Shown in pieces: positions 7,757 to 14,728 of a stretch of DNA of 17,394 bases (position 1 is the stretch's first letter; every line of letters begins with the position of its first letter). Under the pieces are notes generated by a model, which worked only from the letters and a program-made list of their open reading frames with translations, had not been told where the DNA came from and did not search any database. Location of the stretch: contig DCEE01000064.1 in NCBI GenBank assembly GCA_002316795.1, forward strand, positions 3,417 through 20,810, written 5' to 3'. This stretch comes from Synergistaceae bacterium UBA1037 (GTDB lineage Bacteria; Synergistota; Synergistia; Synergistales; Synergistaceae). The position numbers and the translations under genes were made by a program.

Positions 7757-7851
7757 TTGTCCACGTTTTCTATCAAACAAAAAATGAAAATAGGGGCATT
7801 ATAGGCTGAGAAAACAGAGTTGGTCACAAAAATATCCACAAAAAGTGGATA
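7757..7851. promoter_or_regulatory. Extra DnaA-box cluster away from the origin
   Basis: TTGTCCACG (7757-7765), ATATCCACA (7832-7840) and, on the other strand, TTATCCACT (7843-7851) are each one or two bases from the DnaA box. The last two form a perfect inverted repeat, TATCCAC-5-GTGGATA (7833-7851). They lie in the AT-rich gap before a binding-protein gene, about 5.6 kb downstream of dnaA. They could titrate DnaA, regulate the gene, or belong to an extended origin. Confidence 0.45.
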
Positions 7852-7876
7852 ACATTGTTGTTAAGGAGGTGAAAAT

Positions 7877-8839
7877 GTGGTTCAAAGTCAAATTTCACAG
7901 ACCACCAAGAACAAATCAGGTATATTTTTCTTTGCTTTGACCTTTATCTTTATTTTGATCAGCTGTGAAATATCCTGGGCCTCAAAACCGCTTGCAGTCA
8001 TAGATGATCTTCAGAGGAATGTTGAGCTTCCCCGTCCTGCGGTCAGGATAGTGTCATTAAGCGATGCTCATACAGAAAACCTTGTCGCGATCAGGGCGGT
8101 TCGCCAGCTTGTCGGAGTTAATTTTTCAGCTGACAGCAGATGGGTCCTCAAAAACATACCAAGACTCTCAAGGATCCCCTCAGCAGAGCAGATCGCGGGT
8201 CTGAAACCCGATATAGTGATAGCAGATGCGGATTGGGCAAGGAAAAACATGGACCTTATGAAAGACCTGGATAAGGCCGGAATTAAGTATGCTGCGCTGA
8301 ACAGGCCCAAATGGGCCGTACTGGCGCAGTACCTTGAAAAGATCGGCGCTCTTTCCGGAAGATCAAAAGAGGCAGCACAGACACTTTTACTGTCGGAAAA
8401 GTCCCTGTATAAAAGTGAGATAAGATCCGCTAAGACTAAAAGCATGAAGGTCTTTGTCGTTGCCGGCGCCGACTTTTCAACATGCGCAGCCGATTCATGG
8501 GGAGCCAGGCTTATCGGTTCGACCGGAGCCAGGGTCATGACTGACGCAGGAGGAACCAAAATCAAGGATTTTCCGTGGTATATATTTTACGGCCCGCAAA
8601 AACTTGCTTCAGAGGGAAAGGACGCAGAAGTCATAATAACCCTCAGGAATATAAGGAGGGGCGTGGTCTCCGTCTCTAAGGAGGAGATCATAAAAGACTT
8701 AAGGTTCAAAGATATCCCGGCAGTGAAAAACGGCATGGTATGGGAGATGGACGAATTCGACCTGATGCTGCCTTCAATTGTCAGACTCGATTCCTCTCTC
8801 CTGAAATGCTGGCAGCTTATTGGCAATAAAGCCAAATAA
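7877..8839 (+). CDS. TroA/BtuF-fold substrate-binding lipoprotein (cobalamin or iron-siderophore type)
   Basis: The 320-residue product resembles periplasmic binding proteins of the BtuF/FepB group. These hand vitamin B12, haem or ferric siderophores to an ABC importer. Family landmarks are RIVSLSDAHTENLVAI after the first strand, the region LVGVNFSADSR, and IAGLKPDIVIA, followed by the helical linker and second lobe. An N-terminal hydrophobic segment (about 15-29) ends in LISC, so Cys30 may be lipidated; cleavage by signal peptidase I after SWA is the alternative. The GTG start at 7877 follows a strong AAGGAGGTG (7863-7871); an ATG two bases earlier is in another, short frame. No permease or ATPase gene is adjacent, so its partner must lie elsewhere. 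The substrate cannot be told. Confidence 0.75.
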   Translation: MVQSQISQTTKNKSGIFFFALTFIFILISCEISWASKPLAVIDDLQRNVELPRPAVRIVSLSDAHTENLVAIRAVRQLVGVNFSADSRWVLKNIPRLSRIPSAEQIAGLKPDIVIADADWARKNMDLMKDLDKAGIKYAALNRPKWAVLAQYLEKIGALSGRSKEAAQTLLLSEKSLYKSEIRSAKTKSMKVFVVAGADFSTCAADSWGARLIGSTGARVMTDAGGTKIKDFPWYIFYGPQKLASEGKDAEVIITLRNIRRGVVSVSKEEIIKDLRFKDIPAVKNGMVWEMDEFDLMLPSIVRLDSSLLKCWQLIGNKAK

Positions 8840-8844
8840 AAACG

Positions 8845-8885
8845 GCCGGGATCAGAGCGTTATTTCGCCCGACAAAGATCCCGGC
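8845..8885 (-). terminator. Terminator between convergent genes
   Basis: A perfect 9-bp stem GCCGGGATC/GATCCCGGC (8845-8853 with 8877-8885) has a 23-base loop. Read on the minus strand it is followed by CGTTTTTATT, a good fit for ending the cupin gene (stop at 8898-8900). On the plus strand it ends in a weaker T-rich stretch, so it may also end the binding-protein gene. Confidence 0.6.
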
Positions 8886-8897
8886 AGTTCCTTTATT

Positions 8898-9248
8898 TTA
8901 TTTGCCGCATTTTGCTATTGCGGCACACAGGACAAGCTTTTCACTGCCCGTGTTCAGTATCCCGTGAGATAGCCCCTCTCTGCATAGAAAGACATCCCCC
9001 GGAAAGGCCTGACACGCTTCTCCCTCTTCAGTGTAAAGTCCCTTCCCGGACATGATGAAATATACTTCCTCAGTCCCTTCGTGCCTGTGATAGCCTACAG
9101 AAGCTCCGGGGTCGAGCTCCAGTCTCGTTGACATAATAAAAGCACCTTCCTGGTCCGGGATCGCAACGGGGAAAGTATCGGCGGCTCCTGCGCCGCATCC
9201 GCCGAGTCTCTCGCGTCTCAGAGGTTCTGCAGTATTTTTCAAGACCAT
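8898..9248 (-). CDS. Small single-domain cupin protein
   Basis: The 116-residue product is a single cupin barrel. Motif 1 is GYHRHEGTEEVYFIMSGKG, with the two histidines and glutamate that normally bind a metal. Motif 2 is FPGDVFLCREGLSHGILN, with PGD and the third histidine. Such small cupins include metal-dependent enzymes and sugar- or ligand-binding proteins, and the substrate cannot be inferred here. ATG 9246-9248 has AAGGAGG 9 bases upstream. The N-terminal region includes GGCGAGAAD, which is not part of the barrel core. The gene is convergent with the binding-protein gene, with a shared terminator between them. It has no operon partner. Confidence 0.85.
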   Translation of the reverse strand: MVLKNTAEPLRRERLGGCGAGAADTFPVAIPDQEGAFIMSTRLELDPGASVGYHRHEGTEEVYFIMSGKGLYTEEGEACQAFPGDVFLCREGLSHGILNTGSEKLVLCAAIAKCGK

Positions 9249-9639
9249 GGATCTCTGCCTCCTTTATTATCTCTTTGATCTATTCTATATCAATTTTCTC
9301 CCTTTTTCTCTGTTAAGATGTCAGAATGGGGGTTTTTAAAATCGGTCGGCTCGTGTTTCCATCATAATGTTGTTAAGGAAGAATTGATGAAAAAAGGACC
9401 AGGGGGCTTAAAAATGAGTATATAAGAATAGACTAATTTTGACCAAATAATTCCAATATCTGTCTGATCCATGATCGGGAGCACGGTCGGGTAATCGCGC
9501 AAAAAAAGGACCTATGTCTATATATAAATTGGTATACTATGCAATGTCAGACAGACATATGGTATATCCGTCTCTGTCTTTAGCGAGCCGGCAAAATGAA
9601 AGACAGAAAGAATCAGAATGGAAAGGAACACTGATAAAC
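9249..9639. other. Intergenic region between cupin and DUF362 genes
   Basis: About 390 bases hold no well-supported gene. The left part (9249-9330) must contain the cupin promoter, but no clear -35/-10 pair stands out. A 12-codon frame (9387-9425, MKKGPGGLKMSI) follows AAGGAAG. The 11 bases GTTGTTAAGGA at 9369-9379 also occur before the binding-protein gene (7857-7867). AT-rich sequence with TATACT at 9533-9538 may serve the DUF362 gene. The frame of that gene is open back to ATG 9514, but the extra 42 residues do not resemble the family. Confidence 0.4.
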
Positions 9640-10755
9640 ATGGAAAGATCGAGGGTCTATTTTACAAATCTCAGAACTACACCAGACAGGAATATCCTTC
9701 AAAAACTGGACAGACTTGTCAGATGTGCGGGAATCGGGGATATCGACTTCATAAAGCAGTACGCCGCGATCAAGCTCCACCTTGGTGAACCCGGAAACCT
9801 GGCTTATCTGAGGCCCAATTTTTCGAAAGTAGTGGCAGATATGATCAAAGAGTTGGGGGGAAAGCCCTTTCTTACGGACTGCAATACACTATATGCAGGG
9901 CGGAGGAAGGATGCTCTTGAACACCTCGATTCTGCTTATGAGAATGGCTACAATCCTTTCTGCACAGGGTGTCAGGTGATAATAGCCGACGGGCTTAAGG
10001 GGTCTGACGAATCTATTGTGCCTGTACCGGGCGGGGAATTCGTAAAAGAGGCCAGGATCGGCAGAGCCGTCATGGATGCTGATATCATCATATCAATGAC
10101 GCACTTCAAGGGACATGAACAGAGCGGCTTCGGAGGGTCTATCAAAAATATCGGCATGGGTTCGGGCTCAAGAGCCGGGAAGATGGAGATGCACAGTACA
10201 GGCAAATTGAAAGTCAAGCCATCCAGATGCAGATCATGCAGGAAGTGTATAAGCGGTTGCGCCCACGATGCTATAACCTTTGACGGCAACGGTAAGGCCG
10301 TGATAGAAAAGCTGAAATGTGTAGGGTGTGGACGCTGCCTGTCACTTTGCCCTTTTGATGCCATAAGTCCGACAGATTATGAATCAAACGAGACCATGTG
10401 CAGAAAGATGGCTGAATATGCAAAGGCCGTGCTTAACGGCAGACCGCAGTTCCATATAAGCTTTGTCATAGATGTCTCTCCTTTCTGCGACTGCCATGTT
10501 GAAAACGATCTTCCAGTGGTCTCCGATGTCGGGATATTCGCTTCGAAGGACCCTGTAGCTCTGGACCAGGCCTGTGCTGAAGCTGTTATGAAAGCGCCTG
10601 TTGTTTCGGGGAGTATTTTGGAAGAAAAGATCAAAGGGTGCAAAAAAGAGGATCATTTCCATACTATCCATCCCGACACCCACTGGCAGACTACGCTTGA
10701 GCACTGTGAGAAGCTTGGGATAGGCACAAGGATCTACGAGCTTATAGAAGTATAA
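9640..10755 (+). CDS. DUF362-domain protein with two 4Fe-4S clusters
   Basis: The 371-residue product belongs to the DUF362 iron-sulfur family found widely in anaerobes. The N-terminal domain contains IKLHLGEPGNLAYLRPN, GGKPFLTDCNTLY, and HFKGHEQSGFGGSIKNIGMGS. Two ferredoxin motifs follow: Cys197, 200, 203, 207 (CRSCRKCISGC) and Cys227, 230, 233, 237 (CVGCGRCLSLC). The C-terminal part returns to the DUF362 domain. No signal peptide is seen, so it is probably cytoplasmic. The reaction is unknown; electron transfer or a redox role is a fair guess. I chose ATG 9640 because its product starts like relatives and AAAGGAA lies 11 bases upstream. ATG 9514 is an alternative, with AAGGA only 3 bases away. 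The stop is 14 bases from the convergent mntP. Confidence 0.85.
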   Translation: MERSRVYFTNLRTTPDRNILQKLDRLVRCAGIGDIDFIKQYAAIKLHLGEPGNLAYLRPNFSKVVADMIKELGGKPFLTDCNTLYAGRRKDALEHLDSAYENGYNPFCTGCQVIIADGLKGSDESIVPVPGGEFVKEARIGRAVMDADIIISMTHFKGHEQSGFGGSIKNIGMGSGSRAGKMEMHSTGKLKVKPSRCRSCRKCISGCAHDAITFDGNGKAVIEKLKCVGCGRCLSLCPFDAISPTDYESNETMCRKMAEYAKAVLNGRPQFHISFVIDVSPFCDCHVENDLPVVSDVGIFASKDPVALDQACAEAVMKAPVVSGSILEEKIKGCKKEDHFHTIHPDTHWQTTLEHCEKLGIGTRIYELIEV

Positions 10756-10757
10756 GC
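10740..10757. other. Small hairpin between convergent DUF362 and mntP genes
   Basis: A perfect 7-bp inverted repeat GCTTATA/TATAAGC with a GAAG loop spans the DUF362 stop codon (10753-10755). No T-run follows on either strand, so it is at best a weak terminator. It is the only structure seen in this very short convergent gap. Confidence 0.3.
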
Positions 10758-10769
10758 CGTTCTCCGTTC

Positions 10770-11324
10770 TTAGCCTTTGAAAAGGATGTTTATGGCTACG
10801 AGGATAAGCACGGCACCGCCGGAATATTCGGCGTAGGAGCCGATTTTTTCACCGAGTTTTTTCCCTCCGAGCGCTCCGTAGAAGGAGAGCAGGAAAGTTA
10901 TGGCTCCGGCAGCGACGGCAAGAAGCAGCGCCGACCCGCCGGAGCTTTTTATCGAGAATCCAACTATCAGTGCATCGATGGAGGTGGCGAACGCCAGGAT
11001 AAGGACGTTGGCCGGTGTTATGTTCATGCAGGATTTTGTCCTGTCCTTACCGAGATATGCCTCCCTTATCATGTTCAATGCGACCCATACTATAAGTGCC
11101 GCTCCTATCCACGGTGCCCAGCTGTTGAGAAGTCCCGTAATGTTGGCTGCGATCAGGGCGCCAAGCAGCGGCATCCCAAACTGCGAGATCCCGAAAGCTC
11201 CCCCGAGGGTAAGTGCGTCACGCCTGTCCAGTTTTCCGTGGCATATGCCCATGCATACTGAGACGGAGAAGGCATCCATGGCAATGGAAGCGGCGGTTGC
11301 CAAAGTGCTGATATCTGTGGTCAT
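10770..11324 (-). CDS. mntP: Manganese efflux pump MntP
   Basis: MntP exports Mn2+ across the inner membrane. The 184-residue product fits the family length of about 185 and has six hydrophobic segments. The paired inverted repeats show the key acidic motifs: SIAMDAFSVSV near residue 15 (first repeat) and ATSIDALIVGFS near residue 115 (second repeat). The aspartates are needed for transport in the characterised enzyme. Its ATG overlaps the stop of the upstream permease gene as ATGA (11321-11324), so translation is probably coupled. No yybP-ykoY manganese riboswitch was recognised at the head of this two-gene unit; regulation by Mn is therefore not visible here. Confidence 0.93.
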   Translation of the reverse strand: MTTDISTLATAASIAMDAFSVSVCMGICHGKLDRRDALTLGGAFGISQFGMPLLGALIAANITGLLNSWAPWIGAALIVWVALNMIREAYLGKDRTKSCMNITPANVLILAFATSIDALIVGFSIKSSGGSALLLAVAAGAITFLLSFYGALGGKKLGEKIGSYAEYSGGAVLILVAINILFKG

Positions 11325-12448
11325 GACAGGGTATCCTCACTTTTTTTCAGGCAGCAGCGAGATCGGTATAGATCGAAGATCAGGATAAAGAGCACTAATA
11401 TAAGCGGTCCGAGAAAGATCCCCAGAAACCCCCACTTGATGACTCCTCCGAAGAGCCCAAGTATGACCAGCAGTGTCGGGATCTCCTCGCCTTTCCCCTT
11501 GCCTCCGCTTATCAGGAAAGGACGGAGCAGGTTGTCCACCGTTCCGACCACTGCGGCTCCCCATGCCAGAAGGGCGATGCCTCCCTTAACGTCGCCTGAA
11601 AGGATCAGGTATATCCCTCCGGGTATCCAGACCACTGAGGTCCCGGCAGGAAACATACCGAAAAAGAACATCAGCATGCCGAAGAAGGCCGGGCTGCCCA
11701 GCCCTACGAACCACCATCCGATGCCCCCAAGCACCGCCTGGATGGCTACTGTCAGCAATATGCCGAAGATGACCGAATTGAGAAGCTTTTTCGTCCGGGA
11801 GAAGAACATGGTCCTCTCATCTTCAGAAAGGGGCGTTACACTTTTTATGTATTCAACGATGCCGGCCCCGTCCCTGATGAAGAAGAAGGAGACCATCATG
11901 ACCAGCAGCATTTCTATAAGGATCGAAGAGGCACCGTGGATCAGCTTTTTTGAAATGTTGGTAAGATATCCGCCCACCCACTGTGCCGTTTTCTGAACAA
12001 AATCCCTTACAGAGCCTGAATCAAGAAGAAAATCTTTGAGGTAGTCCTTTAACCAGTCGGGGAACCACTCCGGGATAAGTTCAACAAGATCCCTTGTCTG
12101 GCTGATCTCGTTTCTGGACATGAAGTCCGTCATTGTCCCTATGATTTTTGAGATCTCGGCTCCAAGGGAGGCAATTATATATATCAGCGGTATTATGAAG
12201 AGGACTGCTATCAGGCAGAGTGCCGCAGCGGCAGAAATGTTCCTGAATTGCCCGTCTGAAAGGTCTGTTAAATAGCGGTAGACCGGTTGAACGATGAAGG
12301 AGAGCATTCCCGCCCATATAAGTGCCATCATCAGCGGATGGGTGACCTGCCATGCAAGGAAAGCAAAAACCGCCATGAAAAAAATAAAAGCTGCACGGTC
12401 GCCCTGAATGATATCCTTTCTTTTAGATTTTCCTTCGTTTAATTCCAA
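11321..12448 (-). CDS. AI-2E family transporter (PerM-like permease)
   Basis: The 375-residue inner-membrane protein has about eight hydrophobic segments: two close together (about 18-34 and 37-55), one at about 70-94, then a large amphipathic loop (about 95-170), then the C-terminal membrane block. Family hallmarks are the MFPAGTSVVWIPGGIYL region and VDNLLRPFLISG. Members have been linked to autoinducer-2 export, Na+/H+ antiport and other tasks, so the substrate is uncertain. I chose TTG at 12446-12448 because GAGGAGGGAGGG lies just upstream. The open frame continues into ftsZ, which cannot be right for a divergent pair. It overlaps mntP by 4 bases and probably shares its mRNA. Confidence 0.85.
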   Translation of the reverse strand: MELNEGKSKRKDIIQGDRAAFIFFMAVFAFLAWQVTHPLMMALIWAGMLSFIVQPVYRYLTDLSDGQFRNISAAAALCLIAVLFIIPLIYIIASLGAEISKIIGTMTDFMSRNEISQTRDLVELIPEWFPDWLKDYLKDFLLDSGSVRDFVQKTAQWVGGYLTNISKKLIHGASSILIEMLLVMMVSFFFIRDGAGIVEYIKSVTPLSEDERTMFFSRTKKLLNSVIFGILLTVAIQAVLGGIGWWFVGLGSPAFFGMLMFFFGMFPAGTSVVWIPGGIYLILSGDVKGGIALLAWGAAVVGTVDNLLRPFLISGGKGKGEEIPTLLVILGLFGGVIKWGFLGIFLGPLILVLFILIFDLYRSRCCLKKSEDTLS

Positions 12449-12467
12449 CCGTCCCTCCCTCCTCTGT

Positions 12468-12501
12468 TGTATAATGGTGTTGGAAATGTTCTGATTATAC
12501 A
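12468..12501. promoter_or_regulatory. Overlapping face-to-face promoter elements for ftsZ and the permease
   Basis: An 8-base inverted repeat, TGTATAAT (12468-12475) and ATTATACA (12494-12501), has an 18-base spacer. Each arm contains a perfect -10 TATAAT: 12470-12475 reading toward ftsZ and 12494-12499 on the minus strand reading toward the permease. Neither has a good -35. If both are used, the two 5' leaders overlap. The dyad could also be a regulator site. Confidence 0.45.
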
Positions 12502-12528
12502 TCAACAATAAACGGGAGTGGTGGACAA

Positions 12529-13851
12529 TTGAGTATACCTGCAAAAGAGCTTTGCTATCCGTATCCCGATGAATCCGAAGGGACATCGAAGACTAATGCT
12601 CCTTCTGCACAAAATAGATCTGAACCTGCCCGCAGAGAATCCATAAAGGTCATAGCTGTAGGAGGAGGGGGAGGAAACGCCCTCAACCACATTATAAGCA
12701 AGGGAATAGAAGGTGTGGATATCCTTGCTGTCAACACGGACATCAGAAGTCTTGACATGTCCCTCAGCCAAAACAAGATAGTTCTCGGCGAGAGGGTCAC
12801 AAAGGGACTGGGAGCGGGCGCCCTGCCCCAAATAGGCGAACAGGCGGCAAAGGAGTCACTCGCTGAGATCAGGGAGTATCTCAGAGGCTCTGACATGGTA
12901 TACCTGACTGCCGGCATGGGAGGAGGCACTGGTACAGGAGCCATTCCGATAATTGCCCAGACAGCGAAGGAAATGGGCATTCTTACCGTAGCAGTGGTCA
13001 CCAAGCCCTTTATGTTTGAGGGAGCCAGGAGGATGCGATACGCAGAAGAGGGTATAGCCAAACTCCGCAAGTGTGTCGACGCACTCATAGTAGTGCCCAA
13101 CGACAGGCTTCTCCAGATCTGCCGTAAAGAGACTCCGCTGAGCGAATCCTTCTCCATGGTAGACGAAGTTCTGAGACAGGCGGTGCAGGGTGTCACAGAC
13201 CTTGTTACAAGGCCAGGGATGGTCAATGTGGATTTTGCAGACCTAAAGGCCGTAATGAAGCACGCCGGCATAGCCGTTATGGGTGTGGGGTGTGCGAAGG
13301 GCGAAAACAGGATCGAAAACGCCCTCAGGGAAGCCCTGGAGAGCCCGTTGATGGAATGCTCGATGCATGGAGCCAAGGGGGTACTTATGAACATCACATG
13401 CGGCGAGGATCTTGGGATATTCGAAATCCAGCAGGCTGCCGCATATATCGAAGAGATCATCTCCGAAGATGCTACCTTTGTCTGGGGATGCGCTGAGGAC
13501 AGCGACATGGAGGGCAGCGTGGAGATAGTCATCGTTGCAACAGGCTTTGAAGAAGACCACTTTGAAAACAGCAGCTCCCGCGGCGGATCACACTCAACAT
13601 CCCAGAGACCCATCTTCAAAAATGAACAGCAAAGGCCTGTCCGGCAAGGATCCGTTACAAATGCTGCAGAAGAAAAAAAAGAAACTGAAACAGCTCCAGC
13701 GGCTGAGATAAGAAGAGGCCCCTCATGGCTGGAACAGAAGGAAGATGTGGTGCAGGAAACAGAAGCTTTTTCCAGGGCAGCCGCGGATGAGCTCGACGAA
13801 CCTACCTTCCTGAGGAAGGGTAAGGCTCAAAGCAGGCCTGACACAGACTGA
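12529..13851 (+). CDS. ftsZ: Cell division protein FtsZ
   Basis: FtsZ is the tubulin-like GTPase that forms the division ring. The 440-residue product has the G-box GGGGGNALN (about 45-53), the tubulin signature GGGTGTG (131-137), and the T7 catalytic loop NVDFADLK (about 233-240). After the second domain comes a charged linker, then a C-terminal peptide EPTFLRKGK (about 424-432) that fits the consensus for binding FtsA and other partners. The TTG start at 12529 has GGGAGTGG 7 bases upstream. The roughly 38 residues before the core are longer than usual. The gene stands alone, divergent from the permease and without ftsA or ftsQ beside it, and ends in its own terminator. Confidence 0.97.
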   Translation: MSIPAKELCYPYPDESEGTSKTNAPSAQNRSEPARRESIKVIAVGGGGGNALNHIISKGIEGVDILAVNTDIRSLDMSLSQNKIVLGERVTKGLGAGALPQIGEQAAKESLAEIREYLRGSDMVYLTAGMGGGTGTGAIPIIAQTAKEMGILTVAVVTKPFMFEGARRMRYAEEGIAKLRKCVDALIVVPNDRLLQICRKETPLSESFSMVDEVLRQAVQGVTDLVTRPGMVNVDFADLKAVMKHAGIAVMGVGCAKGENRIENALREALESPLMECSMHGAKGVLMNITCGEDLGIFEIQQAAAYIEEIISEDATFVWGCAEDSDMEGSVEIVIVATGFEEDHFENSSSRGGSHSTSQRPIFKNEQQRPVRQGSVTNAAEEKKETETAPAAEIRRGPSWLEQKEDVVQETEAFSRAAADELDEPTFLRKGKAQSRPDTD

Positions 13852-13883
13852 ACCTTATTGTCTGCTGCATAAGGAAAGATGCG

Positions 13884-13926
13884 CGGGACGCTTACCCCTT
13901 ACGGAGGTAAGCGCCCCGTTCTTTTT
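13884..13926 (+). terminator. Intrinsic terminator after ftsZ
   Basis: A 13-base stem with one A-C mismatch (13884-13896 with 13906-13918; inner part CGCTTACC/GGTAAGCG) has a 9-base loop and is followed by TTCTTTTT. It lies 32 bases after the stop codon. Confidence 0.85.
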
Positions 13927-14155
13927 GCGGGCTGATTTTTCAGAAGTTATAAATGGGAGACGACAGGATCCTTAAGCCTTGCAAAAGATCCCGAAAATAT
14001 TATAGGTCAAATTTAGTCAATTACTTAAAACACATTTTTAATACAAATCAATTCCAAAATCGGCTTTTTTAGGATGATCTTAAATTATCAGGTGATATAA
14101 TTTGACGGGTTTTATTTTTTCAGCCGGACTATGGTCCGATACAGGAGGAGTTTAA
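13927..14155. other. AT-rich intergenic region before the metallopeptidase-like gene
   Basis: With the ftsZ terminator, this makes a gap of about 300 bases with no gene. The sequence is strongly AT-rich from 13990 to 14090. An extended -10 lies at its right end, and a small inverted repeat CGGAC-TATG-GTCCG (14124-14137) lies in the predicted leader. No DnaA boxes or riboswitch were recognised. Confidence 0.4.
14093..14101 (+). promoter_or_regulatory. Extended -10 promoter for the metallopeptidase-like gene
   Basis: TGATATAAT is a perfect extended -10 (TG at 14093-14094, TATAAT at 14096-14101). No good -35 is seen. Transcription would begin about 50 bases before the ATG at 14156. Confidence 0.5.
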
Positions 14156-14656
14156 ATGACGGAAAAAGCCGGTCCAGAGTTTGATTACGAAATATGCAAC
14201 AACAGGATCAGACCTATAGCAGAAGCTCTCATAGCAAAATATGAGGAATTGCGCCATATAGATCCGGATAAGATACTTTTCTTAGTGAACCACAAAAGCT
14301 CGGGGAGCAAAAAGCAAATGGTCCTTGCCAGGACCGGCAGGATATCGCCAAAGTGGACGGAGATACTTTACCAGCTTGGAGCATGCTCGTACTTCTATAC
14401 GATCGAGTTCTACGCCAAGACGACTGCCGCGATGGATGAAAGCCAAATAGTGGCGCTTGTCTACCGTGAACTGAGAAGGATAGGGCCTGAAGGAGAGATC
14501 CTGATACCCGATGTGCACGACTGGTGGCAGATCCTTATGGGACTGGGCAGGAAATGGTTTTACCCGGACAGCACATGTCCGAACCTGCTCGACGAAGACG
14601 TTGACTGGAAAAAGCTGATGGGGCAGTACTATGAAAAAGCCGGATCCGCAGAGTAA
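14156..14656 (+). CDS. Putative phage-type metallopeptidase-like protein with altered active site
   Basis: The 166-residue product is probably cytoplasmic, with no signal or membrane segment. Its layout recalls the 'putative phage metallopeptidase' family (PF18894 type). Those proteins have an N-terminal helix, a strand rich in positive residues, then LLxHELLHIG and HDVEDF near the end. Here the equivalent stretch is LVYRELRRIG (101-110), and the later block is IPDVHDWWQILMGLGRKW. The two zinc-binding histidines of HExxH appear as Arg104 and Arg108 while Glu105 is kept. It may therefore be non-catalytic, or the family match may be wrong. AGGAGG lies about 8 bases before ATG 14156. The gene has its own extended -10 promoter and terminator, and no phage genes are nearby. 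Confidence 0.55.
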   Translation: MTEKAGPEFDYEICNNRIRPIAEALIAKYEELRHIDPDKILFLVNHKSSGSKKQMVLARTGRISPKWTEILYQLGACSYFYTIEFYAKTTAAMDESQIVALVYRELRRIGPEGEILIPDVHDWWQILMGLGRKWFYPDSTCPNLLDEDVDWKKLMGQYYEKAGSAE

Positions 14657-14699
14657 GGACCCGGTATGTGTCTTTCTGATCTGCAAATGAAGAAAGATG

Positions 14700-14724
14700 A
14701 AGCCCCGCGCCGCGGGGCTTTTTT
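14700..14724 (+). terminator. Intrinsic terminator after the metallopeptidase-like gene
   Basis: A 9-bp stem AAGCCCCGC/GCGGGGCTT (14700-14708 with 14712-14720) has a 3-base loop and runs into a T-run. The minus-strand gene stops only 4 bases further on (14729), so this hairpin may end both convergent transcripts. Confidence 0.9.
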
Positions 14725-14728
14725 GCTA

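Noticed and set aside
8068..8565. Minus-strand 165-codon open frame opposite the binding-protein gene
   Set aside because: Antisense shadow of a gene with signal peptide, ribosome site and family motifs.
10770..12530. yybP-ykoY manganese riboswitch for mntP
   Set aside because: The leader before the permease is under 80 bases and no matching conserved structure is visible; mntP itself has no leader because it overlaps the permease gene.
12449..12586. N-terminal extension of the AI-2E permease into ftsZ
   Set aside because: It would overlap the start of the divergent ftsZ; a TTG start at 12448 with a strong ribosome site is better.
12555..13619. Minus-strand 354-codon open frame opposite ftsZ
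   Set aside because: It is antisense to a clear ftsZ; the long frame follows from ftsZ codon bias and the product is Ser/Ala/Pro-rich without domains.
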